In this document: positions 52,941-62,268 of the stretch, piece after piece | How positions within the stretch are numbered: the stretch's first letter is position 1 | How the letters are laid out: every line of letters starts with the position of its first letter | DNA from: CAZOVB01 sp964583095 | Lineage (GTDB): Bacteria; Planctomycetota; Phycisphaerae; SM23-33 | Assembly (NCBI GenBank): GCA_964583095.1 | Contig: CAZOVB010000016.1 | Span: 1-64,000, forward strand | Direction: 5' to 3' | DNA: 64,000 nucleotides | Translations under genes and position numbers: made by a program | The notes under the pieces: generated by a model | The model's input: the letters and a program-made list of their open reading frames with translations, nothing else | Told to the model about the DNA's origin: nothing | Database searches by the model: none

Positions 52941-53032
52941 GGGGTTATTGACTCCTGAGGTAGCTCTGGGAAAGCGTTACAGGATACCCTGCCGCGCGGC
53001 CAAACGCAAATGGCAGGTCGAGGCAATTGCCA

Positions 53033-53061
53033 TTGCCACCCGCGGCCGGAAGCGCCACAAT
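53033..53061 (+). promoter_or_regulatory. Predicted promoter of the esterase gene
   Basis: TTGCCA (53033-53038, five of six), 17 bases and CACAAT (53056-53061). The transcript would start near 53068, leaving a 35-base leader with GTAAGGAG before the ATG. It lies in the 160-base region shared with the divergent aconitase gene. Confidence 0.45.
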
Positions 53062-53102
53062 GGGGGCTCTTGTTGGTCTCCCTTCATGGTAAGGAGCTTC
53101 GT

Positions 53103-53849
53103 ATGGCCATTGCGAATGTCACGTTTCCGGGCGAGTCTATCGGGAAGCAATCCTCCCTTTCGCTGATTCTGCCCGAGGCCCCGGGGCCGTGGGCGACGCT
53201 GGTTCTTCTCCACGGCCTCAGTGACGATCAGACCTGCTGGATGCGCCTGAGCAGTATCGAACGATACGCCCGGGCCCGGAAGAACCTGCTGGTCGTGATG
53301 CCCGACGGGCATCGGAGCTTCTACGTCAACGACCCCCGCCCGGGAGGCTGCGCGTACGAAGACCACATCGTCAAGGACGTGGTGGGTTTCGTCGATCGCG
53401 TCTTTCCAACGATTGCCGACAGATCGGGTCGGGCCATCGCGGGCCTGAGCATGGGAGGTTACGGCGCGACCATGCTCGCCATGCTCCATCCGCACCTGTT
53501 CTCGGCCGCGTGCAGCCACAGCGGGGCCCTGATGTGCGTGGAGAAGAATCCCCACCGCGAAGGGGCCCCCGTCCATCCCCCACTGGACCAGGTAGACCGT
53601 GAGCGGTACAGCTGCGTGGAGCTTGCCCGAAAACTCACCGACTCGCCCTACCGGCTGGCCTATCGTTTCGACTGCGGCGTGGATGACTTCCTGATCGAAT
53701 CCAATCGCCGGTTTCGGGAGCACCTGGAGAAGATCGGCCTGTGGCATGAATACCAGGAGCATCCCGGCGAGCACAACTGGGAGTACTGGGACACGCACAT
53801 TCAGGAGACGCTGGCGTTTCTGGACGAACACCTGGATGGGCTGGACTGA
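53103..53849 (+). CDS. Alpha/beta-hydrolase esterase (S-formylglutathione hydrolase / esterase D-like)
   Basis: A 248-residue serine hydrolase. The ATG at 53103 has GTAAGGAG seven bases upstream. The oxyanion region is LVLLHGLSDDQTCWM; the nucleophile elbow is IAGLSMGGYGAT, the acid Asp lies in FDCGVDDFLI, and the catalytic His is in GEHNWEYWDTH. This arrangement matches the esterase D and feruloyl-esterase-like group (putative esterase family). It has no signal peptide. The substrate is unknown; formaldehyde detoxification is possible but no partner gene is near. Confidence 0.9.
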   Translation: MAIANVTFPGESIGKQSSLSLILPEAPGPWATLVLLHGLSDDQTCWMRLSSIERYARARKNLLVVMPDGHRSFYVNDPRPGGCAYEDHIVKDVVGFVDRVFPTIADRSGRAIAGLSMGGYGATMLAMLHPHLFSAACSHSGALMCVEKNPHREGAPVHPPLDQVDRERYSCVELARKLTDSPYRLAYRFDCGVDDFLIESNRRFREHLEKIGLWHEYQEHPGEHNWEYWDTHIQETLAFLDEHLDGLD

Positions 53850-53867
53850 CCTGTCCTGTCGGAGAGG

Positions 53868-54401
53868 TCAGGACATGGCCCGCTCTTCCAGATCCAGCAT
53901 GCGCTGTTTAAGAGCTTCTCCTCCCGCGGCACTGAAGCCCCCCGCCCGGCCATCGGCGTAGGTGACCCGGTGGCAGGGAACGACCAGTGGAAGCGGGTTC
54001 TTACCCAGCGCGGCAGCGACCGCCCGGGCGGCGTCGGGCCTGCGGATCTCACGGGCAAGGTGGGAATAGCTGACGGTCTTGCCGTAGGGGATCCCGCGGC
54101 AGGCCCGCAGAACCTGGCCGGTGAAGGTGGACTTGCCGGGCAGGGCCAGCTCGAGTGGGGAAAAGTCCACGACGCGGGCGTTGAAGTACTCCCTTGTCAG
54201 TTCGATCATCTTTTCGAACGGGCCTTCGTCCCGGACGGCGTCGGGGTTCTCCCACTGGACGAGTTGGTCCAGGTCCTCGGGCATGTAATGCGGCAGAATG
54301 AAGGAACAGATACCGTTGGAATTGGCCGTGGCCGCCACAGGGCCCCATGCCGTGGGCCAGGAAGCCCAGCTTTCCGCTTTGCTCTTGTTCTTGGATGCCA
54401 T
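53868..54401 (-). CDS. ogt: Methylated-DNA-protein cysteine methyltransferase (Ogt/MGMT type)
   Basis: A 177-residue suicide DNA-repair protein that removes O6-alkyl groups from guanine. The active-site motif is VVPCHRVTYADG with acceptor Cys. It is preceded by RACRGIPYGKTVSYSHLA, the helix-turn-helix DNA-binding part, and RPDAARAVAAALGKNPL with the asparagine hinge. The N-terminal domain (about residues 1-85) is present but short. ATG at 54401 is chosen; there is no ribosome site but a TATGGT box lies six bases upstream. A GTG at 54437 is an alternative. Confidence 0.9.
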   Translation of the reverse strand: MASKNKSKAESWASWPTAWGPVAATANSNGICSFILPHYMPEDLDQLVQWENPDAVRDEGPFEKMIELTREYFNARVVDFSPLELALPGKSTFTGQVLRACRGIPYGKTVSYSHLAREIRRPDAARAVAAALGKNPLPLVVPCHRVTYADGRAGGFSAAGGEALKQRMLDLEERAMS

Positions 54402-54458
54402 GGATGCACCATAGCCGTTGCGGGGGCAAAAGTCCACCGACCCGGCCGATCGATGCGC

Positions 54459-54500
54459 AAAAGGAAACGGCCCCGGTGAGAGTATCCCAGGGGCCGTTCC
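54459..54500 (-). terminator. Rho-independent terminator of the PEP-CTERM gene
   Basis: On the minus strand GGAACGGCCCC pairs with GGGGCCGTTTCC, followed at once by TTTT. It lies 30 bases after the stop of the PEP-CTERM gene and before the ogt gene, so the two are transcribed separately. Confidence 0.8.
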
Positions 54501-54529
54501 TTATCGTTGCACCAACTCGTGGTGATGGG

Positions 54530-55267
54530 TCAGGCGTCTCTTCTTCGCTTGCGGAGGTATCCGCTCAGGCCACCGGCTGCTCCCACAAACGCCAGGGCCG
54601 TCATCGGCTCGGGGATACCCGGAGGCGGCGGAGGGGGAACGTCATCGGAGTCCGGCACCAGCAGATAGCTGTTGAAGACCGTCGGGTCGCTGAAGTCGTA
54701 CAGATCGATATCGTCTTGGCTCTCCAGGCCCTCGTTCCAGATGCCCTGCTGGGCGCCCTTGGCATAGAAGCTGCCAAGCATGGGCATTCGGGTGGTGGTG
54801 ATGGTCAGCGTGATGCTTTCCGGGTCGCCATCGGTGTCGCCCTTGACGCCGAAAAACGACTGGGGCAGACCGGGGTTGCTGCCTCCCCCATTGCCGTTGC
54901 CGTTTCCGTTGGAAGGTTCGTAGAGATCGAACTCGAACCCCTCGTCCTCGTCGAGATAAGACATTGAAATCTCGAACATCGTCACGCCCTCGGTGCCATC
55001 GGGCAGATCGTCGGAAAGGTTCAAGATGAAGTGGCTGATGTCCGGGTCGTCGTTGACGCTCAGCGTATAGCTATACGTCCAGTCGTCGCCGTTGTCCTTG
55101 GCCCACCAGTACATCGAGGTGTTTGCGTTGTCCCAACTGCCCTGGCCCGTCAGACCGCCTCCGTCGCCGGTCAGGGTGTATTCGTAGTCGTAACTATTGG
55201 CAAATCCCGTAGCGGCCAGACCAACGACCGCCAGAAGTGCCAAACCCAATCGCCCTGAAGTTCTCAT
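54530..55267 (-). CDS. PEP-CTERM sorting-domain protein
   Basis: A 245-residue secreted protein. The ATG at 55267 with GAGGG upstream opens a signal peptide ending at GFANS. The body is beta-rich and acidic, with a glycine/asparagine repeat (SNGNGNGNGGGS) at about residue 125. The C-terminus is the PEP-CTERM anchor: Pro-rich linker, IPEPMTALAFVGAAGG, then a short helix and RKRRR. Such proteins are processed by an exosortase and often coupled to exopolysaccharide. No exosortase gene is in the window. A terminator follows. Confidence 0.93.
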   Translation of the reverse strand: MRTSGRLGLALLAVVGLAATGFANSYDYEYTLTGDGGGLTGQGSWDNANTSMYWWAKDNGDDWTYSYTLSVNDDPDISHFILNLSDDLPDGTEGVTMFEISMSYLDEDEGFEFDLYEPSNGNGNGNGGGSNPGLPQSFFGVKGDTDGDPESITLTITTTRMPMLGSFYAKGAQQGIWNEGLESQDDIDLYDFSDPTVFNSYLLVPDSDDVPPPPPPGIPEPMTALAFVGAAGGLSGYLRKRRRDA

Positions 55268-55507
55268 TTCATTTCCCTCACACTCTACCGTGTTTGCCGG
55301 CTCTTGTTCCTCGAATGCCGGCCTGTCCTCCAACGTCGCGGTATTGGCCCGGCCGACAGTGCTGTATTATAGGCTTTTTCTCGCTGGTGAGGGCAAGCTC
55401 TCAGGTGGTTTTTATCGGAAACAAAGGCCTTGGGGATGTCCGAAAATACGTTGTCCTCGATTGTGTCCGTTCCTTGGCCAGGATGGGCTGGTCCGACCCC
55501 AGTTCCG

Positions 55508-57685
55508 TCATTCGCCGCCGGCGGGCTCACTATCGGAATTCTCGCCGCCTTCAGAACGATACCGTCCAATTGCCTCCATCTCCTTCACGACGCCAAGTTC
55601 CCTCTGGTGAAGGGTTTCGCAGTCGAGGGGAACTCTCAGAGCAATTCGCGTCCCGCTGCCGGGTGCACTGTCCATCTCGAACCGGCCTCCGAGAAATTCG
55701 ACGCGCTCCCGGATGCTGCTGAGTCCAAAACCAGAATTCTCTCCATTGGAATCTTTTTCCAGAATTCCCGGAGAAAAACCTTTGCCCTCGTCGGAGACAA
55801 TCATCTCCAGGCTTTCTTCATCTCCCGGTCCAAGCCAGATGGAGGCCTGGCTGGTCTGGCCATGCTTGACAACATTGAACAGCAGTTCCCGCGCCGCCTG
55901 GAAGAGGAACATCTCGAGTACCTGGCTTCGCAGTTCGGCCTTGGGGTCCACCTTCAGCTCGACGTTCAACTCGTACTTGTCCCCCATCCAGTTGATGAGC
56001 CATTCAAGCCCTGCCGGCAAGCCTTCTTCGTGAAGCATGGGAGGATAGAGCTCGTAGGTGGCCGACCGCGTCACATCCAGCGAGTCGTCCAGAAGCTTTT
56101 CCACCTGCTGGATCGACTCGGAAGATGCTTCCGACTTGCCGGCCATGGCCTCCAGGCGAAACTTAGCTCCCACAAGCAACTGCTGGAGATGATCGTGAAG
56201 AACCCCCGCCAGGTTCCGACGCTCTCGCTGCTCAGCCCGGGTCAATTCCATGGCCATCTCCCGCAGTTGGGCTGTTCGTGTCTCGGCTTCGGCCGTTCTC
56301 TCCTCAACGCGCCTTTCCAGCGTCCGTGAAAGCTCCTCCAACTCCCGTCTCTGTTGGATGGATGCAGTGCGGTCCTGGAGAAGCACCAGCAGAGAATCCT
56401 CCTCTTCTCCGGAGATGGGAACTACGTACAAAGACCACCACGTCCTGTGGGGATGGTCGGGACAGAAGTCGGCCACTTCCTCCAGATGCACCATTTTGCC
56501 CGTATCGATCGCTTGGGCGGATGCCTTCTCAAACGCCTTCCGGCCCTCGGGGCCCAGGAGATCCGCAAAGTTCGAGTCAATCACGTCCGGACTTTTGAGG
56601 CAGCAGCTTGTGAAGAAAGCTTCGTTGGCCAGGCGGATCTTCCCGGCCCGGCCCGAAAGCGCCACAACCCCGATCGGAACATGATCGACCAGCGTTCGCA
56701 GAAAGCCCCTTTCCCGGCTGAGATCACCGGCAGTCCGTTTGAGTTCCTGACGGCTCTTCTCCAGGTTTCCATAGAGCAGCGCGTAGGGACGACGAAGCGT
56801 CGACTCCACCAGCAGGCGGTAGATCATCCAGAACGAAGCGACCTTGCACAGGTGTCCCAGCGTCGGGAAGAACCCGTAGATATCTTGATAGAGGGAAAAG
56901 AAGACTTCTGCGCCAATCGTAAGAAGGATGGCTGCATACATATATACCTGGAGCCCCCCGGCAAACCGGTCGCGGCACCTCCAGTTCACCACCAGGGCTC
57001 CCAGGAGCAGGGCCACGACGGCCCCCTCACCCAGGATCTTGAACAGCGTCAGGCCTGCCTCGGTGTAGCAGTCGGGGAACCAGCCCAGAAAGACCAGAAG
57101 GATCGAAGCGGCCATCAGGCCCAGGTAGCCGGCCAGAACGCGGGGCATTGACAGCGACCGGCCCAGGTATCGAAAGCTGATCAGCAGCGAGCCGGCCTCG
57201 ATCCATCGGGCAATCAGCCACGTCTGGACCGACTGGTTCTGCGTGGCATTTTCGATTACCCCCATGCCGCGGTAGGTGATCGTGTGAACCATGTCCAGCC
57301 CGGCCACGCAGAGATAGGCGGTGCCCAGCAGGGTGAGGAATCCGCTGGCCATCGTTCGCCGGGCGTGCCAGACGATCAGGAACGTCGCCACGGCCACGAC
57401 GATGGAGAATCCCTCGGCCAGCACATGAAAGAGCATGAACGAGTAGAATCGTACCAGCCCCAGACACAGCAGAAGGATCAAACCGCCGGCAATCCATGCG
57501 GCCCTGCCCAAGCCCGGTTCATCACGGGAGGGCATACCGGCCTGATCAAGTTCACTGTTATCCACGCTTGGCTGTTCCCATTTCAGAGACAGGTCCCCCG
57601 CCAGAGCCCCTGCCCTGTCACCGGCCTTGTCTTTCACGTTGCAAGCTCCGCAGGTCTTTCGCCACCGGAGCGTATCTCCAGACAC
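55508..57685 (-). CDS. MASE3-PAS-HisKA_3 sensor histidine kinase
   Basis: A 725-residue membrane kinase. Residues about 62-300 are a MASE3 sensor with seven or so helices (FHVLAEGFSIVVAVATFLIVWHA, key residues DMVHTITYRGMGV). Residues about 325-440 are a PAS domain. After a coiled coil (about 445-490) comes the HisKA_3 dimerisation part with His497 in VLHDHLQQLLVGA. The ATPase domain has LLFNVVKHG, SDEGKGFSP and GFGLSSIRERVEFLGG. HisKA_3 kinases normally pair with LuxR-type regulators; none is adjacent. The GTG start lies three bases after the upstream glycoside hydrolase stop, so the genes share a transcript. A GTG 16 codons later with GGAG is an alternative start. Confidence 0.9.
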   Translation of the reverse strand: MSGDTLRWRKTCGACNVKDKAGDRAGALAGDLSLKWEQPSVDNSELDQAGMPSRDEPGLGRAAWIAGGLILLLCLGLVRFYSFMLFHVLAEGFSIVVAVATFLIVWHARRTMASGFLTLLGTAYLCVAGLDMVHTITYRGMGVIENATQNQSVQTWLIARWIEAGSLLISFRYLGRSLSMPRVLAGYLGLMAASILLVFLGWFPDCYTEAGLTLFKILGEGAVVALLLGALVVNWRCRDRFAGGLQVYMYAAILLTIGAEVFFSLYQDIYGFFPTLGHLCKVASFWMIYRLLVESTLRRPYALLYGNLEKSRQELKRTAGDLSRERGFLRTLVDHVPIGVVALSGRAGKIRLANEAFFTSCCLKSPDVIDSNFADLLGPEGRKAFEKASAQAIDTGKMVHLEEVADFCPDHPHRTWWSLYVVPISGEEEDSLLVLLQDRTASIQQRRELEELSRTLERRVEERTAEAETRTAQLREMAMELTRAEQRERRNLAGVLHDHLQQLLVGAKFRLEAMAGKSEASSESIQQVEKLLDDSLDVTRSATYELYPPMLHEEGLPAGLEWLINWMGDKYELNVELKVDPKAELRSQVLEMFLFQAARELLFNVVKHGQTSQASIWLGPGDEESLEMIVSDEGKGFSPGILEKDSNGENSGFGLSSIRERVEFLGGRFEMDSAPGSGTRIALRVPLDCETLHQRELGVVKEMEAIGRYRSEGGENSDSEPAGGE

Positions 57686-57688
57686 CTA

Positions 57689-60600
57689 CTACCGGAAGAT
57701 CACCTCATAGTATGGCGTCTTGTGCACCGCCGTGTCGATATGAACTTCGTTGTTTTTCACAGGGACCTGCCTCCCCGACCGCCTCCCGTCGTGGTCCAGG
57801 ACGTTGACGGTCTTAACGGGTCTCTGGAAACGAATCGTGCTGCGAACGGGCTCCAGAACCACCGGGGCCGAGCCCATCTTCTCCAGTCGATGGCCGATCT
57901 CGCTGTAGCGCATCTGGCTGTTGCGCGCCCGAGCCACGGCCTGGATCAGCGCCGATTCACACCCGGAAAGATCCTTATCCCGCTGCAGGCTCGTGACAAA
58001 CACGGTGGCGTAGTGGTTGTTCAGGCCGATCTGCATCGAGGACTTCTCGCCCGAGTCACCAAAGGAATAGTCGCCTCTTGGAGCGAAGCCGACAATGGCC
58101 TTGGTTCCGGCCGAGTCGACCAGAACGTATCCACGGGCCTCGTTTAGAACCTTCCAGCGAAGCTGGCCCGTGCCGGCCTGGAGGAAGCCGTCCTTCATCG
58201 CCTTGGAGACGTCGTAGCCCGTGCTGGGCTGGGGCTTCTCCACAAAATCAACGATGCATCGACCCACGGCCAGGGCTTCGGTGGGGACGAAGCCTCCGAG
58301 CGTCTTGAAATCGCTGTTGAAGCCCTCGGCCCCGGCCTGCTCGGAAAATCCAAGCTCGCCCGTCCTGGCCATGTGGTCAATCGCAACACGCCGGACACTG
58401 ATAACCTCACCGGGGCGGATGTCCCCGCGGTAGACCATTCGCGCCAGGGCAGGATAGAGCCCCATGTTGTCCGGGAGGTTCACGTCCCATCGGCCTCGGG
58501 AGACCGTCGAGGACCACGTCCCGTCCCCGGCGGCGAACTGGTAGCTGGCGTCCCAGTCCTGCAGGCCCATTCCGTACAGGGCAACCAGGCTCGTGCCATC
58601 GGCGCGCCACTGACTTGGAAAAACCACCGCCCACTCCGAAAGAGCAAACGGGCGGTCCTTGACCTGGTTGAACCCCTGGTCCAGCGTTCCCCCCCCGGGC
58701 CTGCCGGTCAACGAGGCCCGCTCGGCCTGGCCGGTGGTAATCCACCAGCCTTTGTATCCGCCGCCCATGTAGTCGTGGCGGTCGATGTAGCCCACCCAGG
58801 CATCGGTGTACAGGTTGGCATAGTGCGTGACACCCTCGGCCGCAATCCAGCAGGATCCCGTCACCGGGCCGTCATAGCCGATCTCCTCCAGGGCCTTGTC
58901 GAAGCGGGCGTACCAGGACTTCTGTTCCTCGATGAGGAACTGGAGATTGTCCAGCAGACGCTCGTGGATGTTCAGGTTCCGCTTTTGATCCATCAAGCCA
59001 TATGGCGTGAAGAACCACGGATTGGCGATGGCCACAATGTTTCGCTTGTCCAGATGCTCGTCTTCGCCCGGGAAGAGACGCTTGCTCATGAAGTAGTAGG
59101 CGGTCTCGCCCTCTGCCTTGCTGAGCTCATCGGCGCCCCAGGCCTCGACGAGTTTCTCGTGGCTGCCGTATTTCTCCTTGAGCCAGTCGCTGAACCTGCC
59201 CGCGAACTGCCGTCCATATCGCGGCCAGGCCGTGACTGCCGCACCGGTCGAGAAGAAGAAAATCCCGTCCTCGTTCTGGAACTCCACAAACGCCAGGGCC
59301 GGATCGTCCTTGTAGGCCAGGCCCGTATACGGGTTCACGTGGTTCATCAGCGCCTGGATCCACTTGAGACGCAAATCCTGAAGCTCGCGGCTGATGTTGA
59401 TGACCGAGTAGGTCCGTCGCGCCTTGCCCTTGGCGTCGAAGAACTCCTCGGGATGCTCGACGTGCTTGAGCTCATACGGCGAGAGCGTGTGGAAGAAGAA
59501 CGGGTCGAACTGGTAGTAGATGCCCTGCTTCTTGAGCTGGGCGGTGAAGTAATCCAGCCGATCCAGTTGCGCCGCGTCGAAGAACCCGCTGTCGTCCAGG
59601 CTGTTCAGTTGCGGCGAGAACTTGTGCAGCCGCACGCAGTTGATCCCGTACTTGGCGTACTTGCGGGCCTGGGCGACGGCTACGCTCTTGGCCGGCATGC
59701 AACCCCCGCTGCCGACGTTGACGCCCCAGACCTTCATCTCCTTGTCGTTGACCACGAAACGGTCGCCCTTCATCGCGGGCCGGCCGTGGGTCCCCGCCGG
59801 AGCGTCCAGCCAGCCGGCCATATCCAGCTTGCTGTCGCCGAAGATCGCCAACTGCTTCTTCTCGACCTCCTCGGGGATCTCGTAGATGTGGGTTTCCTTC
59901 TCAGCTGCGGCGATTTCCTCGGCGCTGAGACGGCTTCGCTGACGCGTCAGGCGCATGGCCCGGCTGCGCATCGCCCGCTCGACCTCCCGTTCTTCGGGCA
60001 CAATCTTGTAGTTCTCCTGGCTCTGCCAGGCGTACCAGTCGTCCATCGACTCGCTGTAGATGCTCCGGACCGTCCGGGCCAGGACCTCCCCGTCGCGCCT
60101 GGCCTGCAGCGCGAGATCAACAACGCCCTCGGGCAGTTGGCCGGGAGTGAGAATCACGCGGTAGTGGCCCATCCCTTCCGAATCCACCTCCACAGGCACG
60201 GACTTCTTCCAGGCGGGATCCCCCTGGCCATACTGAACTTCCAGCGTCCACTTGCCCTCGCTGAGCCCGACATAGCTGGTCAGCGTGTCCCGGGCATCGT
60301 ACATCGCGCGGTCATCCACGTAGGCAACCGCGTAGCCCTTGCCCGGAGCATCGAGAGCCACCCGCTGGAAATCGAACGGCTGGAACTTTCCGCCGATGCC
60401 ATTGCCCCACCAGAGCTCGTTGGTCGGGCCGTTCTTCTCGTCCCGGTCGTGAATCTTCACCGCCATACGGATCGCGCCGGCCAGGCCCCCACCGTCCAGA
60501 CCCAGTTCGGTCCAGGGAATCCGCACCTGATAGGTCGTAGTCTTGCTGGATTCGTCGCGATGGACCGAGAGATACTCGTTCGGCCTGGCTCCCGGGTGAC

Positions 60601-61234
60601 CGGGCTGGCCGTGATAGTACGACCAGACGCTTTCCTTATCGGTGTGGCTGGTCCGCGTGAAACAGAAGTCCGCATCGTCCCAGTGGAGATACACCGCGAT
60701 GTCCAGCCCGCTGTTGTACTTCTCCAGGCTCTTGCGGAGCTTCTGCCGCTGCTGCTGCCAGTCGCGCTTTCTCCGCTCCCACTGGCTGCGCTGGCGACGC
60801 TCCATAGCCTGGATCTGGGCATCGGTCTTCTCGAACACGCCCATCCTTCTCTTGACTTCCGCTTCCACATCCACCGGCTGGGGAGCCTCACTCGGGCCGT
60901 TGTCCAGCGCATCAATTCCGAACTGGATCGCGTCGTCGCTCCAGCTCTGGCTCCCCACCGACTCGCAGTAGTGCACATCATCCGAGACCACCACTCGCAT
61001 CAGCAATGCATCGGCAGAGGCTGCGATCCAACCCTTGGCGCTGGTTCCGGCCTCATTGGCCTCGAGGACAAACGTCGCCGGGCCCCGGTGCCAGTCCGAA
61101 TCGCTTTCCTGAACCCAGGCAATGCGGACCAGGCCCTGGGGCAACTCCTCGACAGGCGATACCTCCAGGCTCGGCTGGGCCAAGGCGGCAGCACAAAACG
61201 ACATTGCTGTGCAGAATGCGATGCGGGTTCTCAT
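57689..61234 (-). CDS. Very large secreted clan GH-A glycoside hydrolase with split CBM9-like module
   Basis: An 1181-residue protein. The ATG at 61234 has AAGGAGAAGGAAC and begins a signal peptide (cleavage near ALAQPS, residue 20). Residues about 30-295 form a CBM9-like beta-sandwich interrupted by a 50-residue charged coiled coil (about 122-172). A linker domain follows. The catalytic TIM barrel spans about 460-880. It has MKVWGVNVGSGGC at strand one, acid/base Glu655 after Asn654 (FVEFQNEDGIFFF) and probable nucleophile Glu867 (RPFALSEWAVVF), the pattern of clan GH-A. The C-terminal 300 residues are beta-rich. The substrate is unknown. A predicted promoter lies upstream (61280-61309) and the kinase gene follows. 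Confidence 0.85.
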   Translation of the reverse strand: MRTRIAFCTAMSFCAAALAQPSLEVSPVEELPQGLVRIAWVQESDSDWHRGPATFVLEANEAGTSAKGWIAASADALLMRVVVSDDVHYCESVGSQSWSDDAIQFGIDALDNGPSEAPQPVDVEAEVKRRMGVFEKTDAQIQAMERRQRSQWERRKRDWQQQRQKLRKSLEKYNSGLDIAVYLHWDDADFCFTRTSHTDKESVWSYYHGQPGHPGARPNEYLSVHRDESSKTTTYQVRIPWTELGLDGGGLAGAIRMAVKIHDRDEKNGPTNELWWGNGIGGKFQPFDFQRVALDAPGKGYAVAYVDDRAMYDARDTLTSYVGLSEGKWTLEVQYGQGDPAWKKSVPVEVDSEGMGHYRVILTPGQLPEGVVDLALQARRDGEVLARTVRSIYSESMDDWYAWQSQENYKIVPEEREVERAMRSRAMRLTRQRSRLSAEEIAAAEKETHIYEIPEEVEKKQLAIFGDSKLDMAGWLDAPAGTHGRPAMKGDRFVVNDKEMKVWGVNVGSGGCMPAKSVAVAQARKYAKYGINCVRLHKFSPQLNSLDDSGFFDAAQLDRLDYFTAQLKKQGIYYQFDPFFFHTLSPYELKHVEHPEEFFDAKGKARRTYSVINISRELQDLRLKWIQALMNHVNPYTGLAYKDDPALAFVEFQNEDGIFFFSTGAAVTAWPRYGRQFAGRFSDWLKEKYGSHEKLVEAWGADELSKAEGETAYYFMSKRLFPGEDEHLDKRNIVAIANPWFFTPYGLMDQKRNLNIHERLLDNLQFLIEEQKSWYARFDKALEEIGYDGPVTGSCWIAAEGVTHYANLYTDAWVGYIDRHDYMGGGYKGWWITTGQAERASLTGRPGGGTLDQGFNQVKDRPFALSEWAVVFPSQWRADGTSLVALYGMGLQDWDASYQFAAGDGTWSSTVSRGRWDVNLPDNMGLYPALARMVYRGDIRPGEVISVRRVAIDHMARTGELGFSEQAGAEGFNSDFKTLGGFVPTEALAVGRCIVDFVEKPQPSTGYDVSKAMKDGFLQAGTGQLRWKVLNEARGYVLVDSAGTKAIVGFAPRGDYSFGDSGEKSSMQIGLNNHYATVFVTSLQRDKDLSGCESALIQAVARARNSQMRYSEIGHRLEKMGSAPVVLEPVRSTIRFQRPVKTVNVLDHDGRRSGRQVPVKNNEVHIDTAVHKTPYYEVIFR

Positions 61235-61279
61235 GTTCCTTCTCCTTCGGATCCGTTGGACCTCACAGGCCAGACAATA

Positions 61280-61309
61280 AGGATACCCCCAATCCGCAGA
61301 TAAGATCAA
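61280..61309 (-). promoter_or_regulatory. Predicted promoter of the glycoside hydrolase-kinase operon
   Basis: On the minus strand TTGATC, an 18-base spacer and TATCCT precede the glycoside hydrolase gene by about 46 bases. Moderate match only. It would drive both the hydrolase and the downstream histidine kinase. Confidence 0.35.
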
Positions 61310-61505
61310 CGTTGGATCTGCTATGAGACCTATGCCCTCTTGAACACCCCCAAGACACTTCAGTTCCGCACGGGGCCGACTGGCCTTGCTCACCGCCTTG
61401 CCCGAACCGCAACGATCCGGTAGAACCAGCGTCTGACCGATCCGCCCGGGCAGCGAAACAGCTTCCCCTGCCCGGTCTTGCCCTCTGCCCCGAAAGGAAT
61501 GCCGC

Positions 61506-62228
61506 TTGAAACGACGCGACGTACTTGAGCGATTCGACGCCTGCCAGGTGCCAGATACGTACCGGCCATACCTGCGCTTCCATGCACGTCGTTACCGACA
61601 CCTCCTGGAGATGCTCAGAAGGCACCGCCGGGCGATCCAGGCCGCAGCCGATGATCAGCCGTTTCGTATTCTGGATGTCGGCCCCTTCTTTCAGACACAC
61701 CTGCTCCGTGACGAGTTCTCCGCACCCGTCGACAGCGTGGGGTTCGACGCGCCCTTCCCCATGGACCGCCCCGCCGGGGAGCAGCACGTCCAGGTCGACC
61801 TCGTCCACGCCCTGGCCGATACACCGCCCCAGTTGGGCCCCTATCCACTCGTCGTTTGCGCCGAGGTCCTCGAACACCTGCCCGTCGGGCCAGGCCGAAC
61901 CTTCGCCGCACTGGCCGCCTGGATGAAACAAGGCGGATACCTCCTCCTCCAGACCCCCAACGCGGCCGCCCTGCCCAAGCGACTCAAGCTGCTGGCCGGG
62001 TTGAACCCCTTCGATCCCCCCGCCGAGCAGCAGGGCGACTTCTCCAAACACGTCCGCGAATACACCCTGGCCGAACTGCGGCGCCTGGCTCGGCAGGCCT
62101 CCCTCACCTGCGTCGGTCGACATACCGGCGACGACTACGGCCAGGGCTCGCTGCGCCCCGCCCTCTCGCGACTCCTGCCCCCAACCCTGCGCAGCGCCAT
62201 CACCCTCCTGCTGCGTCGGGATCTCTGA
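61506..62228 (+). CDS. SAM-dependent methyltransferase
   Basis: A 240-residue class I methyltransferase. Motif I is degenerate but visible as FRILDVGPFFQTHLLRD. DSVGFDAPF marks the acidic end of strand two, and LVVCAEVLEHLPVGPGRTF and GGYLLLQTPNAAALPKRL follow the usual order of strands four and five. The C-terminal part is basic. The start is TTG at 61506 with GAAAGGAA upstream. Such proteins often act in glycan or lipid modification. It is divergent from the glycoside hydrolase and followed by a decayed region. Confidence 0.85.
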   Translation: MKRRDVLERFDACQVPDTYRPYLRFHARRYRHLLEMLRRHRRAIQAAADDQPFRILDVGPFFQTHLLRDEFSAPVDSVGFDAPFPMDRPAGEQHVQVDLVHALADTPPQLGPYPLVVCAEVLEHLPVGPGRTFAALAAWMKQGGYLLLQTPNAAALPKRLKLLAGLNPFDPPAEQQGDFSKHVREYTLAELRRLARQASLTCVGRHTGDDYGQGSLRPALSRLLPPTLRSAITLLLRRDL

Positions 62229-62268
62229 TCGAGCAGGAAGCTGCCAAGCCGGTCGGCAGGAGCCCGGC

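Noticed and set aside
58373..61303. A 2.9-kb open frame on the plus strand opposite the glycoside hydrolase
   Set aside because: It is the antisense shadow of a gene with signal peptide, ribosome site and catalytic motifs; no domain was seen in it.
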